Assembly (NCBI GenBank): GCA_041584055.1
Contig: JBFHER010000041.1
Span: 1-20,719, forward strand
From: JBFHER01 sp041584055
GTDB taxonomy: Bacteria > Bacteroidota > Bacteroidia > Bacteroidales > UBA5342
Direction of reading: 5' to 3'
DNA: 20,719 nt
The first letter of the stretch is position 1. The number at the start of each line of letters is the position of its first letter. The notes beneath the pieces were generated by a model. That model was not told the origin of the DNA. It did not search any database and worked only from the letters and a program-made list of their open reading frames with translations. This document shows positions 13,226 to 20,719 of the stretch, one piece after another. The translations under genes and the position numbers were made by a program.

Positions 13226-13750
13226 ATGAAAAAGGAAGATAAAGGCAAAATCATAAGCGAATTATCGGAAACGATCAAGGAGTATAATCACTTCTATCTC
13301 GCAGACATTGAGGCATTAGATGCCGTTGAGTCAAGCGATTTAAGAAGGGCGTGCTTCAAAAAAGACATAAAGCTTGTATTGGTAAAAAATACATTGCTTA
13401 GAAAAGCTCTTGAAAGCGTAGAAGGGGAGTTTGATGAAATCAAGACCGTCCTGAAGGGTAACACCTCAGTGATGTTCTGTAATACCGGAAATGAGCCCGC
13501 GAAATTAATCAAGGAATTCGGTAAGAAATCAAAGAAAGACAAACCTGTTTTAAAAGCTGCATACGTTGAAGAATCAACTTACGTTGGTGCTGAAATGTTG
13601 GACGTTTTAACCGCAATTAAGAGTAAGAACGAACTTATCGGTGATATTATTGCATTACTGCAATCACCAGCTAAAAATGTTATTTCTGCATTACAATCAG
13701 GAGGAAGTACAATTCATGGAGTGTTAAAAACACTCGGTGAGAGAGAATAA
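13226..13750 (+). CDS. rplJ: Large ribosomal subunit protein uL10
   Basis: The protein is 174 aa. The N-terminal globular domain (DKGKIISELSETIKEYNHFYLADIEAL, then SSDLRRACFKKDIKLVLVKNTLLRKALE) binds 23S rRNA, and the C-terminal helix carries the bL12 dimers. In E. coli the uL10-bL12 complex represses its own mRNA in a long leader; here only 18 nt separate rplA and rplJ, so such control would need a target within rplA. rplL follows after 39 A/T-rich nt. Confidence 0.97.
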   Translation: MKKEDKGKIISELSETIKEYNHFYLADIEALDAVESSDLRRACFKKDIKLVLVKNTLLRKALESVEGEFDEIKTVLKGNTSVMFCNTGNEPAKLIKEFGKKSKKDKPVLKAAYVEESTYVGAEMLDVLTAIKSKNELIGDIIALLQSPAKNVISALQSGGSTIHGVLKTLGERE

Positions 13751-13789
13751 TAATAATTTTTTTTGAATTTTTTTTAAATAGATAATAAA

Positions 13790-14167
13790 ATGGCTGATTT
13801 GAAGAAACTCGCTGAAGAATTAGTTAACCTTACTGTTAAGGACGTTAACGAGTTGGCAGCAATTCTTAAAGACGAATATGGTATTGAACCTGCAGCTGCC
13901 GCTGTAGCTGTAGCAGGACCTGTTGCTGCTGGTGACGCTGAGGTTGCTGAAGAGCAAAGTGAATTTGATGTAATCCTGAAAAGTGCAGGCGCATCTAAAC
14001 TTGCGATCGTTAAACTAGTTAAAGAATTAACCGGTCTTGGTTTGAAAGAGGCAAAAGGTGTAGTTGATGCTGCTCCTGGTGCTATCAAGGAAGGTGTTTC
14101 TAAAGACGAGGCTGAAGCGCTTAAAAAGCAGCTGGAAGAAGCTGGTGCTGAGGTTGAACTTAAATAA
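13790..14167 (+). CDS. rplL: Large ribosomal subunit protein bL12 (L7/L12)
   Basis: The protein is 125 aa. There is an N-terminal dimerisation helix pair (1-35), an Ala-rich flexible hinge (about 36-52, AAAAVAVAGPVAAG), and a C-terminal domain (about 55-125) with KLAIVKLVKELTGLGLKEAKGVVDAAP. bL12 is the multi-copy stalk protein that recruits GTPase factors. It is the last ribosomal gene before rpoB, separated from it by a 202-nt hairpin-rich spacer. Confidence 0.98.
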   Translation: MADLKKLAEELVNLTVKDVNELAAILKDEYGIEPAAAAVAVAGPVAAGDAEVAEEQSEFDVILKSAGASKLAIVKLVKELTGLGLKEAKGVVDAAPGAIKEGVSKDEAEALKKQLEEAGAEVELK

Positions 14168-14191
14168 TCTTATTCCACTCGTGGATTTTAC

Positions 14192-14225
14192 GGTTTAGAA
14201 CCTTGTAAAAGGTTCTAAACCTTTT
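14192..14225 (+). terminator. Attenuator-like hairpin between rplL and rpoB
   Basis: GGTTTAGAACCTT (14192-14204) pairs perfectly with AAGGTTCTAAACC (14209-14221), a 13-bp stem capped by GTAA, a GNRA-type tetraloop, and followed by four T bases. It begins 25 nt after the rplL stop. The T-run is short, so partial termination or an RNase III-type processing site fits better than a full stop, since rpoB shows no promoter of its own. Confidence 0.7.
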
Positions 14226-14241
14226 GCTGTATATAGTGTTG

Positions 14242-14312
14242 CCTTTTCAAAGAGAGTTTGAAAAGGGTTTCAGCAGCGACGCTGAGACAATTGAAATTAG
14301 CGGGAAAGCCCG
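14242..14312 (+). other. Run of three further hairpins in the rpoB leader
   Basis: CCTTTTCAAA (14242-14251) pairs with TTTGAAAAGG (14257-14266) around GAGAG. GTTTCAGC (14267-14274) pairs with GCTGAGAC (14281-14288) with one wobble. CGGG (14301-14304) pairs with CCCG (14309-14312). The first two abut each other. Together with the hairpin at 14192 they fill much of the 202-nt spacer; the last 57 nt before rpoB look unstructured. Confidence 0.55.
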
Positions 14313-14369
14313 TGTTTGAGTTATGAGAGCATAATTCGATCTGATTAAGTTCAATTAATTGATTGGTAG

Positions 14370-17300
14370 ATGTCTTTAACAAATCAAGGAAAGAGGGTAA
14401 CATTCGCCTCTATAAAAAATCAACTGGAGTATCCAGATTTTCTCGAGATTCAATTAAAATCTTTTCAAGAGTTTTTTCAACTTGAATCTTCTCCGGAGAA
14501 CAGAACAAACGAAGGCTTGTACAAAGTATTTGCCGAGAACTTCCCAATTACGGATACCAGGAATAACTTCGTTCTCGAATTTATCGATTATTATATCGAT
14601 CCACCAAGATACTCCATCGAAGAGTGTATTGAAAGAGGACTTACATTTAGTGTTCCTTTAAAGGCTAAATTAAAACTTTATTGCACCGATCCTGAACATG
14701 AGGATTTTGATACTGTTATTCAGGATGTTTATCTTGGACCAATCCCCTACATGACAGAGAAAGGGACATTCGTGATAAATGGTGCAGAACGTGTGATCGT
14801 GACTCAGTTGCACCGATCACCAGGCGTATTCTTTGGTCAGAGTATTCACGCAAACGGTACGAAATTATATTCAGCGCGTATCATTCCTTTTAAAGGATCA
14901 TGGATTGAATTCGCAACAGACATCAATAGTGTGATGTATGCGTACATTGATCGGAAGAAGAAGTTACCTGTAACATCGCTTCTTCGTGCCATGGGCTACG
15001 AAACAGATAAGGATATTCTTGAAATATTCGATCTGGCAGAAGAAATTAAAGTGTCTAAGGCAGCTTTAAAACGCGTTGTGGGACGAAAGTTGGCTGCACG
15101 TGTCCTGAAAACCTGGGTTGAGGATTTTGTGGATGAGGATACTGGTGAGGTTGTTTCAATTGAAAGGAATGAAGTGATCATCGACCGTGAAACAGTCATC
15201 GACAACGAGCACATTGATGCAATACTGGAGTCTGGTTCGTCTACCATCCTCTTACATAAAGAAGATGTGGATCATTCCGATTTTGCCATTATTTACAATA
15301 CACTTCAAAAAGACCCTTGTAACTCAGAAAAAGAAGCGGTTTATCACATCTACCGTCAATTGCGTAATGCAGAACCTGCCGATGACCAGGCAGCACGCGA
15401 TGTGTTGGACAAATTATTTTTCTCCGACAAACGTTACGATTTAGGTGATGTTGGACGTTACAGAATTAATAAAAAACTTGGCCTTGAAATTCCAATGGAG
15501 AACCGCGTTCTCACAAAAGTGGATATCATCGCCATCATAAAATATTTAATTGAACTTATCAACTCCAAAACAGATGTTGATGATATTGACCACCTGAGCA
15601 ACCGTCGTGTGCGGACTGTGGGTGAGCAGTTGTACAATCAGTTTGGAGTTGGACTTGCACGGATGGCGCGTACCATTCGTGAAAGAATGAATGTTAGGGA
15701 CAATGAAGTTTTTGCACCGATCGACCTGATCAACTCTAAAACAATTTCTTCCGTCATTAATTCATTCTTTGGAACAAATGCACTCTCTCAGTTTATGGAT
15801 CAAACCAATCCGCTTGCTGAAATGACGCACAAGCGTCGTTTGTCTGCACTCGGACCTGGTGGTTTATCCCGTGAAAGAGCTGGTTTTGAGGTGCGTGATG
15901 TTCACTTTACACACTACGGCCGTTTGTGTCCTATCGAAACACCTGAAGGGCCTAACATCGGTTTGATATCTTCCCTGTGTGTGTTTGCAAAAATTAACTC
16001 CCTTGGTTTTATTGAAACCCCTTACCGAAAGGTAACAAATGGTGTGGTTGATTTAACCAACGAAGGTGTTGGCTATTTAAGTGCCGAAGAAGAAGAGGGA
16101 AAAACAATCGCTCAGGCAAATGCCATTGTTGATGAAAATGGTCACTTCGTTAACCCAAGGGTGAAAGCTCGTTTGGATGGCGATTTCCCGTTGCCGGAGA
16201 TTAAAGATGTGGATTTGATGGATGTGGCACCAAACCAGATTGCATCCATTGCAGCATCATTGATTCCTTTCCTCGAGCATGATGATGCCAACCGCGCATT
16301 GATGGGATCTAACATGATGCGTCAGGCTGTTCCGCTGATCAGTCCACAGGCTCCTTATGTAGGAACAGGTCTGGAAGGTCAGATTGTAAAAGATACACGG
16401 ACGCAGATTGTGGCTGAAGGAGAAGGAATTGTTGAACGTGTTGATGCTGAACAAATCACAATTCGTTACAATCTTTCTGAAGAGCAAATGTTTGTTTCAT
16501 TTGATGATAACAGCAGAACCTACAGAATACCGAAATTTAAAAAGACGAATCAGAACACCTGTATTAACCTGAAACCAATTGTTGCTTTAGGCGAAAAAGT
16601 GGTCAAAGGACAAATCCTCACCGAAGGGTATTCTACCGATGATGGTGAACTTGCGCTGGGCCGGAACCTGCGTGTGGCATTTATGCCATGGAAAGGTTAC
16701 AACTTTGAGGATGCCATTGTAATTTCTGAGGAAGTGGTTCGTTCAGATATTTTTACTTCCATTCACATTGATGAATATGCGCTTGAAGTGCGTGACACAA
16801 AACGTGGATTGGAAGAGCTTACATCCGATATTCCAAACGTGAGTGAGGAAGCAACAAAAGATCTTGATGAAAATGGTTTGATCAGAATCGGTGCGAATGT
16901 GAAGCCCGGGGATATCCTAATTGGTAAAATCACACCAAAGGGAGAGTCTGATCCTTCACCTGAAGAAAAACTACTGCGCGCAATCTTTGGAGATAAGGCA
17001 GGTGATGTGAAAGATGCATCATTGAAAGCATCTCCATCGCTGAAGGGTGTTGTGATTGATAAAAAGTTGTTCTCCAGAGCCATGAAGTCAAGAAAAGGCA
17101 AAATGGTTGATAAGCAGGTGCTTTCTAAAATCGATGCTGAATTTGAAGAAAGAGCAACGGTTCTGAAAGAACGCCTGGTGGATAAACTGTTCCAGCTTGT
17201 GAATGGTAAAACATCACAAGGTGTGAAAGACGATCTGGGTACTGAATTGATTCCTAAAGGAAGCAAGTTCACTCAGAAAATCCTTGCTGAAATGGATTTC

Positions 17301-18182
17301 AACAATATCACACTTGATAAATGGACAACAGATAAGTCTAAAAATGATCTGATCAGACAGGTTATTCTTAACTATCAGTTGAAATATAAAGAGTACGATG
17401 CCATTGGTAAACGTCGGAAGAACAGCATACAGGTTGGCGATGAGCTGCCTGCAGGTATTGTTCAAATGGCGAAAGTTTACATTGCGAAAAAACGTAAAAT
17501 CACTGTAGGTGATAAAATGGCGGGTCGTCATGGAAACAAAGGGATTGTGTCTCGTATTGTTCGTCAGGAAGACATGCCTTTCCTCGAAGATGGAACCACC
17601 GTTGATATCGTGTTGAACCCACTGGGTGTACCTTCCCGTATGAACCTTGGACAGATTTATGAAACTGTACTTGGATGGGCAGGTAGAGAGTTGGGACTGA
17701 AGTTTGCAACACCAATATTTGACGGTGCAAGCCTTGAAGAGATTGAAGATTATATTGCAAAAGCAAAGGTTCCTTCACTTGGAAAAACACAGTTGTATGA
17801 CGGTGGAACAGGTGAACCATTTGACCAGCCTGCAACAGTTGGAGAAATCTATATGTTGAAACTGGGACACATGGTTGAGGATAAGATGCACGCAAGGTCT
17901 ATCGGACCATACTCATTGATTACACAGCAGCCCCTCGGTGGTAAAGCACAATTTGGTGGTCAGCGTTTTGGTGAGATGGAAGTTTGGGCACTCGAAGCAT
18001 TTGGTGCTGCGAATATCCTGCAGGAAATCCTGACAATCAAGTCGGATGATGTATTGGGACGTGCCAAGGCGTACGAAGCAATCGTTAAAGGAGAACTGAT
18101 GCCTCAACCGGGTATTCCAGAATCCCTGAACGTATTGCTGCACGAATTGCGTGGTCTGGGACTAAGCATGAACTTAGAATAA
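14370..18182 (+). CDS. rpoB: DNA-directed RNA polymerase subunit beta
   Basis: The protein is 1270 aa, normal for Bacteroidota. It begins MSLTNQGKRVTFASIKNQLEYPDFL and ends with the anchor region around LNVLLHELRGLGLSMNLE. The rifampicin pocket reads LSQFMDQTNPLAEMTHKRRL (472-491) followed by SALGPGG, with D477, H487 and S492 at the positions equivalent to E. coli 516, 526 and 531, so no common resistance change is present. The catalytic-centre motif GDKMAGRHGNKG holds K1049 and K1057, equivalent to E. coli K1065 and K1073. There is no Shine-Dalgarno before ATG 14370. It is transcribed from upstream through a structured 202-nt spacer, and rpoC follows after 56 nt. Confidence 0.99.
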   Translation: MSLTNQGKRVTFASIKNQLEYPDFLEIQLKSFQEFFQLESSPENRTNEGLYKVFAENFPITDTRNNFVLEFIDYYIDPPRYSIEECIERGLTFSVPLKAKLKLYCTDPEHEDFDTVIQDVYLGPIPYMTEKGTFVINGAERVIVTQLHRSPGVFFGQSIHANGTKLYSARIIPFKGSWIEFATDINSVMYAYIDRKKKLPVTSLLRAMGYETDKDILEIFDLAEEIKVSKAALKRVVGRKLAARVLKTWVEDFVDEDTGEVVSIERNEVIIDRETVIDNEHIDAILESGSSTILLHKEDVDHSDFAIIYNTLQKDPCNSEKEAVYHIYRQLRNAEPADDQAARDVLDKLFFSDKRYDLGDVGRYRINKKLGLEIPMENRVLTKVDIIAIIKYLIELINSKTDVDDIDHLSNRRVRTVGEQLYNQFGVGLARMARTIRERMNVRDNEVFAPIDLINSKTISSVINSFFGTNALSQFMDQTNPLAEMTHKRRLSALGPGGLSRERAGFEVRDVHFTHYGRLCPIETPEGPNIGLISSLCVFAKINSLGFIETPYRKVTNGVVDLTNEGVGYLSAEEEEGKTIAQANAIVDENGHFVNPRVKARLDGDFPLPEIKDVDLMDVAPNQIASIAASLIPFLEHDDANRALMGSNMMRQAVPLISPQAPYVGTGLEGQIVKDTRTQIVAEGEGIVERVDAEQITIRYNLSEEQMFVSFDDNSRTYRIPKFKKTNQNTCINLKPIVALGEKVVKGQILTEGYSTDDGELALGRNLRVAFMPWKGYNFEDAIVISEEVVRSDIFTSIHIDEYALEVRDTKRGLEELTSDIPNVSEEATKDLDENGLIRIGANVKPGDILIGKITPKGESDPSPEEKLLRAIFGDKAGDVKDASLKASPSLKGVVIDKKLFSRAMKSRKGKMVDKQVLSKIDAEFEERATVLKERLVDKLFQLVNGKTSQGVKDDLGTELIPKGSKFTQKILAEMDFNNITLDKWTTDKSKNDLIRQVILNYQLKYKEYDAIGKRRKNSIQVGDELPAGIVQMAKVYIAKKRKITVGDKMAGRHGNKGIVSRIVRQEDMPFLEDGTTVDIVLNPLGVPSRMNLGQIYETVLGWAGRELGLKFATPIFDGASLEEIEDYIAKAKVPSLGKTQLYDGGTGEPFDQPATVGEIYMLKLGHMVEDKMHARSIGPYSLITQQPLGGKAQFGGQRFGEMEVWALEAFGAANILQEILTIKSDDVLGRAKAYEAIVKGELMPQPGIPESLNVLLHELRGLGLSMNLE

Positions 18183-18238
18183 TCTCTATTTGAGAGGTGT
18201 GATTTTTAACATTGAGAAATTAATCTAATAATTGTCTT

Positions 18239-20719
18239 ATGGCATTTAGAAAAGATAATAAAACGAAAAGTGCTTTCACGAAGATTTCCATCGGTCTTGC
18301 TTCTCCTGAAGAGATACTGGAACGTTCAAGTGGAGAGGTTACCAAGCCAGAAACAATCAACTACCGGACATACAAACCAGAAAGAGATGGTTTGTTTTGT
18401 GAGCGTATTTTTGGACCGGTAAAAGATTACGAATGCCATTGCGGAAAATACAAACGTATCCGTTACAAGGGAATCGTTTGTGACCGATGTGGTGTGGAAG
18501 TGACAGAGAAAAAGGTACGTAGAGAACGCATGGGACACATACAGTTGGTTGTGCCCGTGGCGCATATCTGGTACTTTAAATCATTGCCAAATAAAATTGG
18601 TTACCTGCTTGGTTTACCATCCAAAAAACTGGAATCAATTGTCTATTACGAACGTTACGTTGTTATTCAGGCCGGGGTTAAGGAAGAAGATGGTGTAAAC
18701 TACATGGATTTCCTCACAGAACAGGAGTATCTTGATATTGTGGATACCTTGCCACGTGAAAACCAAATGCTGGATGATGATGATCCTAATAAATTCATCG
18801 CTAAGATGGGTGCAGAAGGAATTCACGACTTGCTTCAACGCCTTGATCTTGATACCTTGTCATACGATCTTCGTCATAAAGCAAACAACGAAACATCTCA
18901 GCAACGTAAGAACGAAGCACTAAAACGTCTTCAGGTTGTTGAATCATTCAGAGCATCCAAAGATCGCAACCGTGCAGAATGGATGATCGTGAAGATTGTT
19001 CCTGTGATTCCACCGGAATTACGTCCTTTGGTACCGCTGGATGGTGGACGTTTTGCCACTTCCGACCTGAACGATTTGTACAGGAGGGTGATCATACGTA
19101 ACAACCGTCTGAAGCGACTGATCGATATCAAAGCACCTGAGGTGATTCTGAGAAACGAAAAACGAATGTTGCAGGAATCTGTTGACAGTTTGTTTGACAA
19201 CTCAAGAAAATCAAGTGCTGTTAAAACAGAGGCAAACCGACCTTTAAAATCCCTTTCAGACAGTTTGAAAGGGAAACAGGGACGTTTCCGTCAGAACTTA
19301 CTCGGTAAGCGTGTTGATTATTCTGCACGTTCTGTAATCGTTGTAGGGCCTGAATTAAAAATGCATGAATGCGGTATTCCAAAAGAAATGGCAGCTGAGC
19401 TGTACAAGCCTTTTGTGATCCGTAAATTAATAGAAAGAGGGATTGTCAAAACTGTTAAATCTGCGAAGAAGATTGTTGATCGCAGAGAACCGGTTATTTG
19501 GGATATCCTCGAAAATGTACTGAAAGGACATCCGGTGCTTCTAAACCGGGCTCCAACACTTCACCGTTTGGGTATTCAGTCTTTTCAGCCTAAATTAATT
19601 GAAGGAAAAGCGATTCAGTTGCACCCACTGGCATGTACGGCATTCAACGCCGACTTTGACGGTGACCAGATGGCAGTTCACCTGCCCCTGGGAAATGCGG
19701 CGATCCTTGAAGCACAAATGTTGATGCTTGCATCGCACAACATTCTGAACCCTGCAAACGGAGCACCAATTACCGTGCCTTCTCAGGATATGGTATTGGG
19801 ATTATATTACATCACAAAACAACGTGATGGTGTTGCTGGGGAAGGCCTGATTTTTTACTCACCTGAAGAGGTGACCATTGCACACAACGAAAAGAAAGTT
19901 GCGCTGCATGCAAAAATCAAGGTGAGAACCAAAGATCTAAATGAAGACGGTGAATTAACAGATCAGATTATTGAAACCACGGTGGGGCGTGTACTGTTTA
20001 ATGAGTTTGTTCCTAAAGAGGTTGGTTACATCAATCAAATCCTGACTAAGAAGTCGCTTCGTGACATTATTGGTAACATTCAGAAGGTATGTGGAAGTGC
20101 TAAAACGTCTAAATTTCTTGATGATATCAAGAGCCTGGGATATAACATGGCCTTTAGAGGAGGTCTGTCATTTAACCTTGGTGATGTTATCATTCCAAAA
20201 GAAAAAGAAATCCTCGTTAAAGAAGGTTACGCTGAAATTGAAGAAATCCGTAACAATTATAATATGGGTTTCATCACAAATAATGAACGTTACAATCAGA
20301 TCATTGATACCTGGACACACATTAACTCTCGTTTGACGGGAACATTAATGAAGCAGTTGAGTTCTGATAATCAAGGATTTAACTCAGTGTACATGATGCT
20401 TGATTCAGGTGCAAGGGGTTCAAAGGAGCAGATTCGTCAGTTGTCAGGGATGCGTGGTTTGATGGCAAAACCTCAAAAGTCAGGCGCTGAAGGGGGACAA
20501 ATTATTGAAAACCCGATTCTTTCTAACTTTAAAGAAGGACTGTCAGTGCTTGAATACTTTATTTCTACGCACGGTGCACGTAAAGGTTTGGCGGATACTG
20601 CATTGAAAACGGCAGATGCGGGTTACCTTACACGTCGTCTTGTGGATGTATCGCAGGATGTGATCATTCAGGAGCCGGATTGCGGTACACTCCGTGGTTT
20701 GAGCGTTTCTGCGATTAAA
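18239..20719 (+). CDS. rpoC: DNA-directed RNA polymerase subunit beta' (5' part, runs off the window)
   Basis: 827 codons are present, open at the right edge; the full protein is usually over 1400 aa. It begins MAFRKDNKTKSAFTKISIGL. The zinc-binding domain has C66 and C68 (ECHCGK) and C81 and C84 (CDRCGVE). The Mg-binding active-site motif NADFDGDQM is at residues 470-478. Rudder and bridge-helix sequences follow, including ISTHGARKGLADTALKTADAGYLTRRL near the window end. The reading frame is uninterrupted to base 20719. ATG 18239 lies 56 nt after rpoB with no promoter or hairpin in between, so the two are co-transcribed. Confidence 0.99.
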   Translation, partial: MAFRKDNKTKSAFTKISIGLASPEEILERSSGEVTKPETINYRTYKPERDGLFCERIFGPVKDYECHCGKYKRIRYKGIVCDRCGVEVTEKKVRRERMGHIQLVVPVAHIWYFKSLPNKIGYLLGLPSKKLESIVYYERYVVIQAGVKEEDGVNYMDFLTEQEYLDIVDTLPRENQMLDDDDPNKFIAKMGAEGIHDLLQRLDLDTLSYDLRHKANNETSQQRKNEALKRLQVVESFRASKDRNRAEWMIVKIVPVIPPELRPLVPLDGGRFATSDLNDLYRRVIIRNNRLKRLIDIKAPEVILRNEKRMLQESVDSLFDNSRKSSAVKTEANRPLKSLSDSLKGKQGRFRQNLLGKRVDYSARSVIVVGPELKMHECGIPKEMAAELYKPFVIRKLIERGIVKTVKSAKKIVDRREPVIWDILENVLKGHPVLLNRAPTLHRLGIQSFQPKLIEGKAIQLHPLACTAFNADFDGDQMAVHLPLGNAAILEAQMLMLASHNILNPANGAPITVPSQDMVLGLYYITKQRDGVAGEGLIFYSPEEVTIAHNEKKVALHAKIKVRTKDLNEDGELTDQIIETTVGRVLFNEFVPKEVGYINQILTKKSLRDIIGNIQKVCGSAKTSKFLDDIKSLGYNMAFRGGLSFNLGDVIIPKEKEILVKEGYAEIEEIRNNYNMGFITNNERYNQIIDTWTHINSRLTGTLMKQLSSDNQGFNSVYMMLDSGARGSKEQIRQLSGMRGLMAKPQKSGAEGGQIIENPILSNFKEGLSVLEYFISTHGARKGLADTALKTADAGYLTRRLVDVSQDVIIQEPDCGTLRGLSVSAIK

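Overview
The window reads as a stretch of chromosome from a member of the Bacteroidota. Three things point there: the gene order, the near absence of Shine-Dalgarno sequences ahead of start codons, and promoter candidates of the TTTG / TAnnTTTG type. Every gene is on the + strand. I found no mobile element, CRISPR array, prophage or obvious transferred island.

Layout. Bases 1-2966 hold a threonine operon: the 3' end of thrA, a phosphoglycerate-mutase-like proposed homoserine kinase, and thrC. Bases 3086-7600 hold four mostly independent genes: a DUF4837 lipoprotein, pdxA (vitamin B6), a DUF2797 zinc-cysteine protein, and a glmM-type phosphohexomutase. Bases 7617-9309 hold rpsU, xerC/D and hpf (ribosome hibernation), closed by a strong terminator. 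Bases 9407-20719 form one long translation and transcription block: tRNA-Tyr, tRNA-Gly, a degenerate tRNA-like element, tRNA-Thr, tuf, tRNA-Trp, secE, nusG, rplK, rplA, rplJ, rplL, rpoB and the first 827 codons of rpoC. The Tyr-Gly-Thr-tuf order is the same as that around tufB in Escherichia coli, so this is an ancient arrangement.

How the genes work together. The first operon takes aspartate semialdehyde to threonine. The last block supplies the elongation factor, secretion subunit, transcription factor, stalk proteins and core RNA polymerase for growth. The rpsU-xerC-hpf group places a small-subunit protein that sits near the anti-Shine-Dalgarno site next to a hibernation factor.

I do not see a wholly new multi-gene system here; the coding content is conserved housekeeping. 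The points worth a second look are regulatory or RNA-level: a single textbook Shine-Dalgarno on hpf when no other gene in the window has one; a perfect promoter that fires straight into a terminator hairpin; a decayed tRNA-like element whose anticodon arm is a perfect palindrome; and a run of hairpins between rplL and rpoB.
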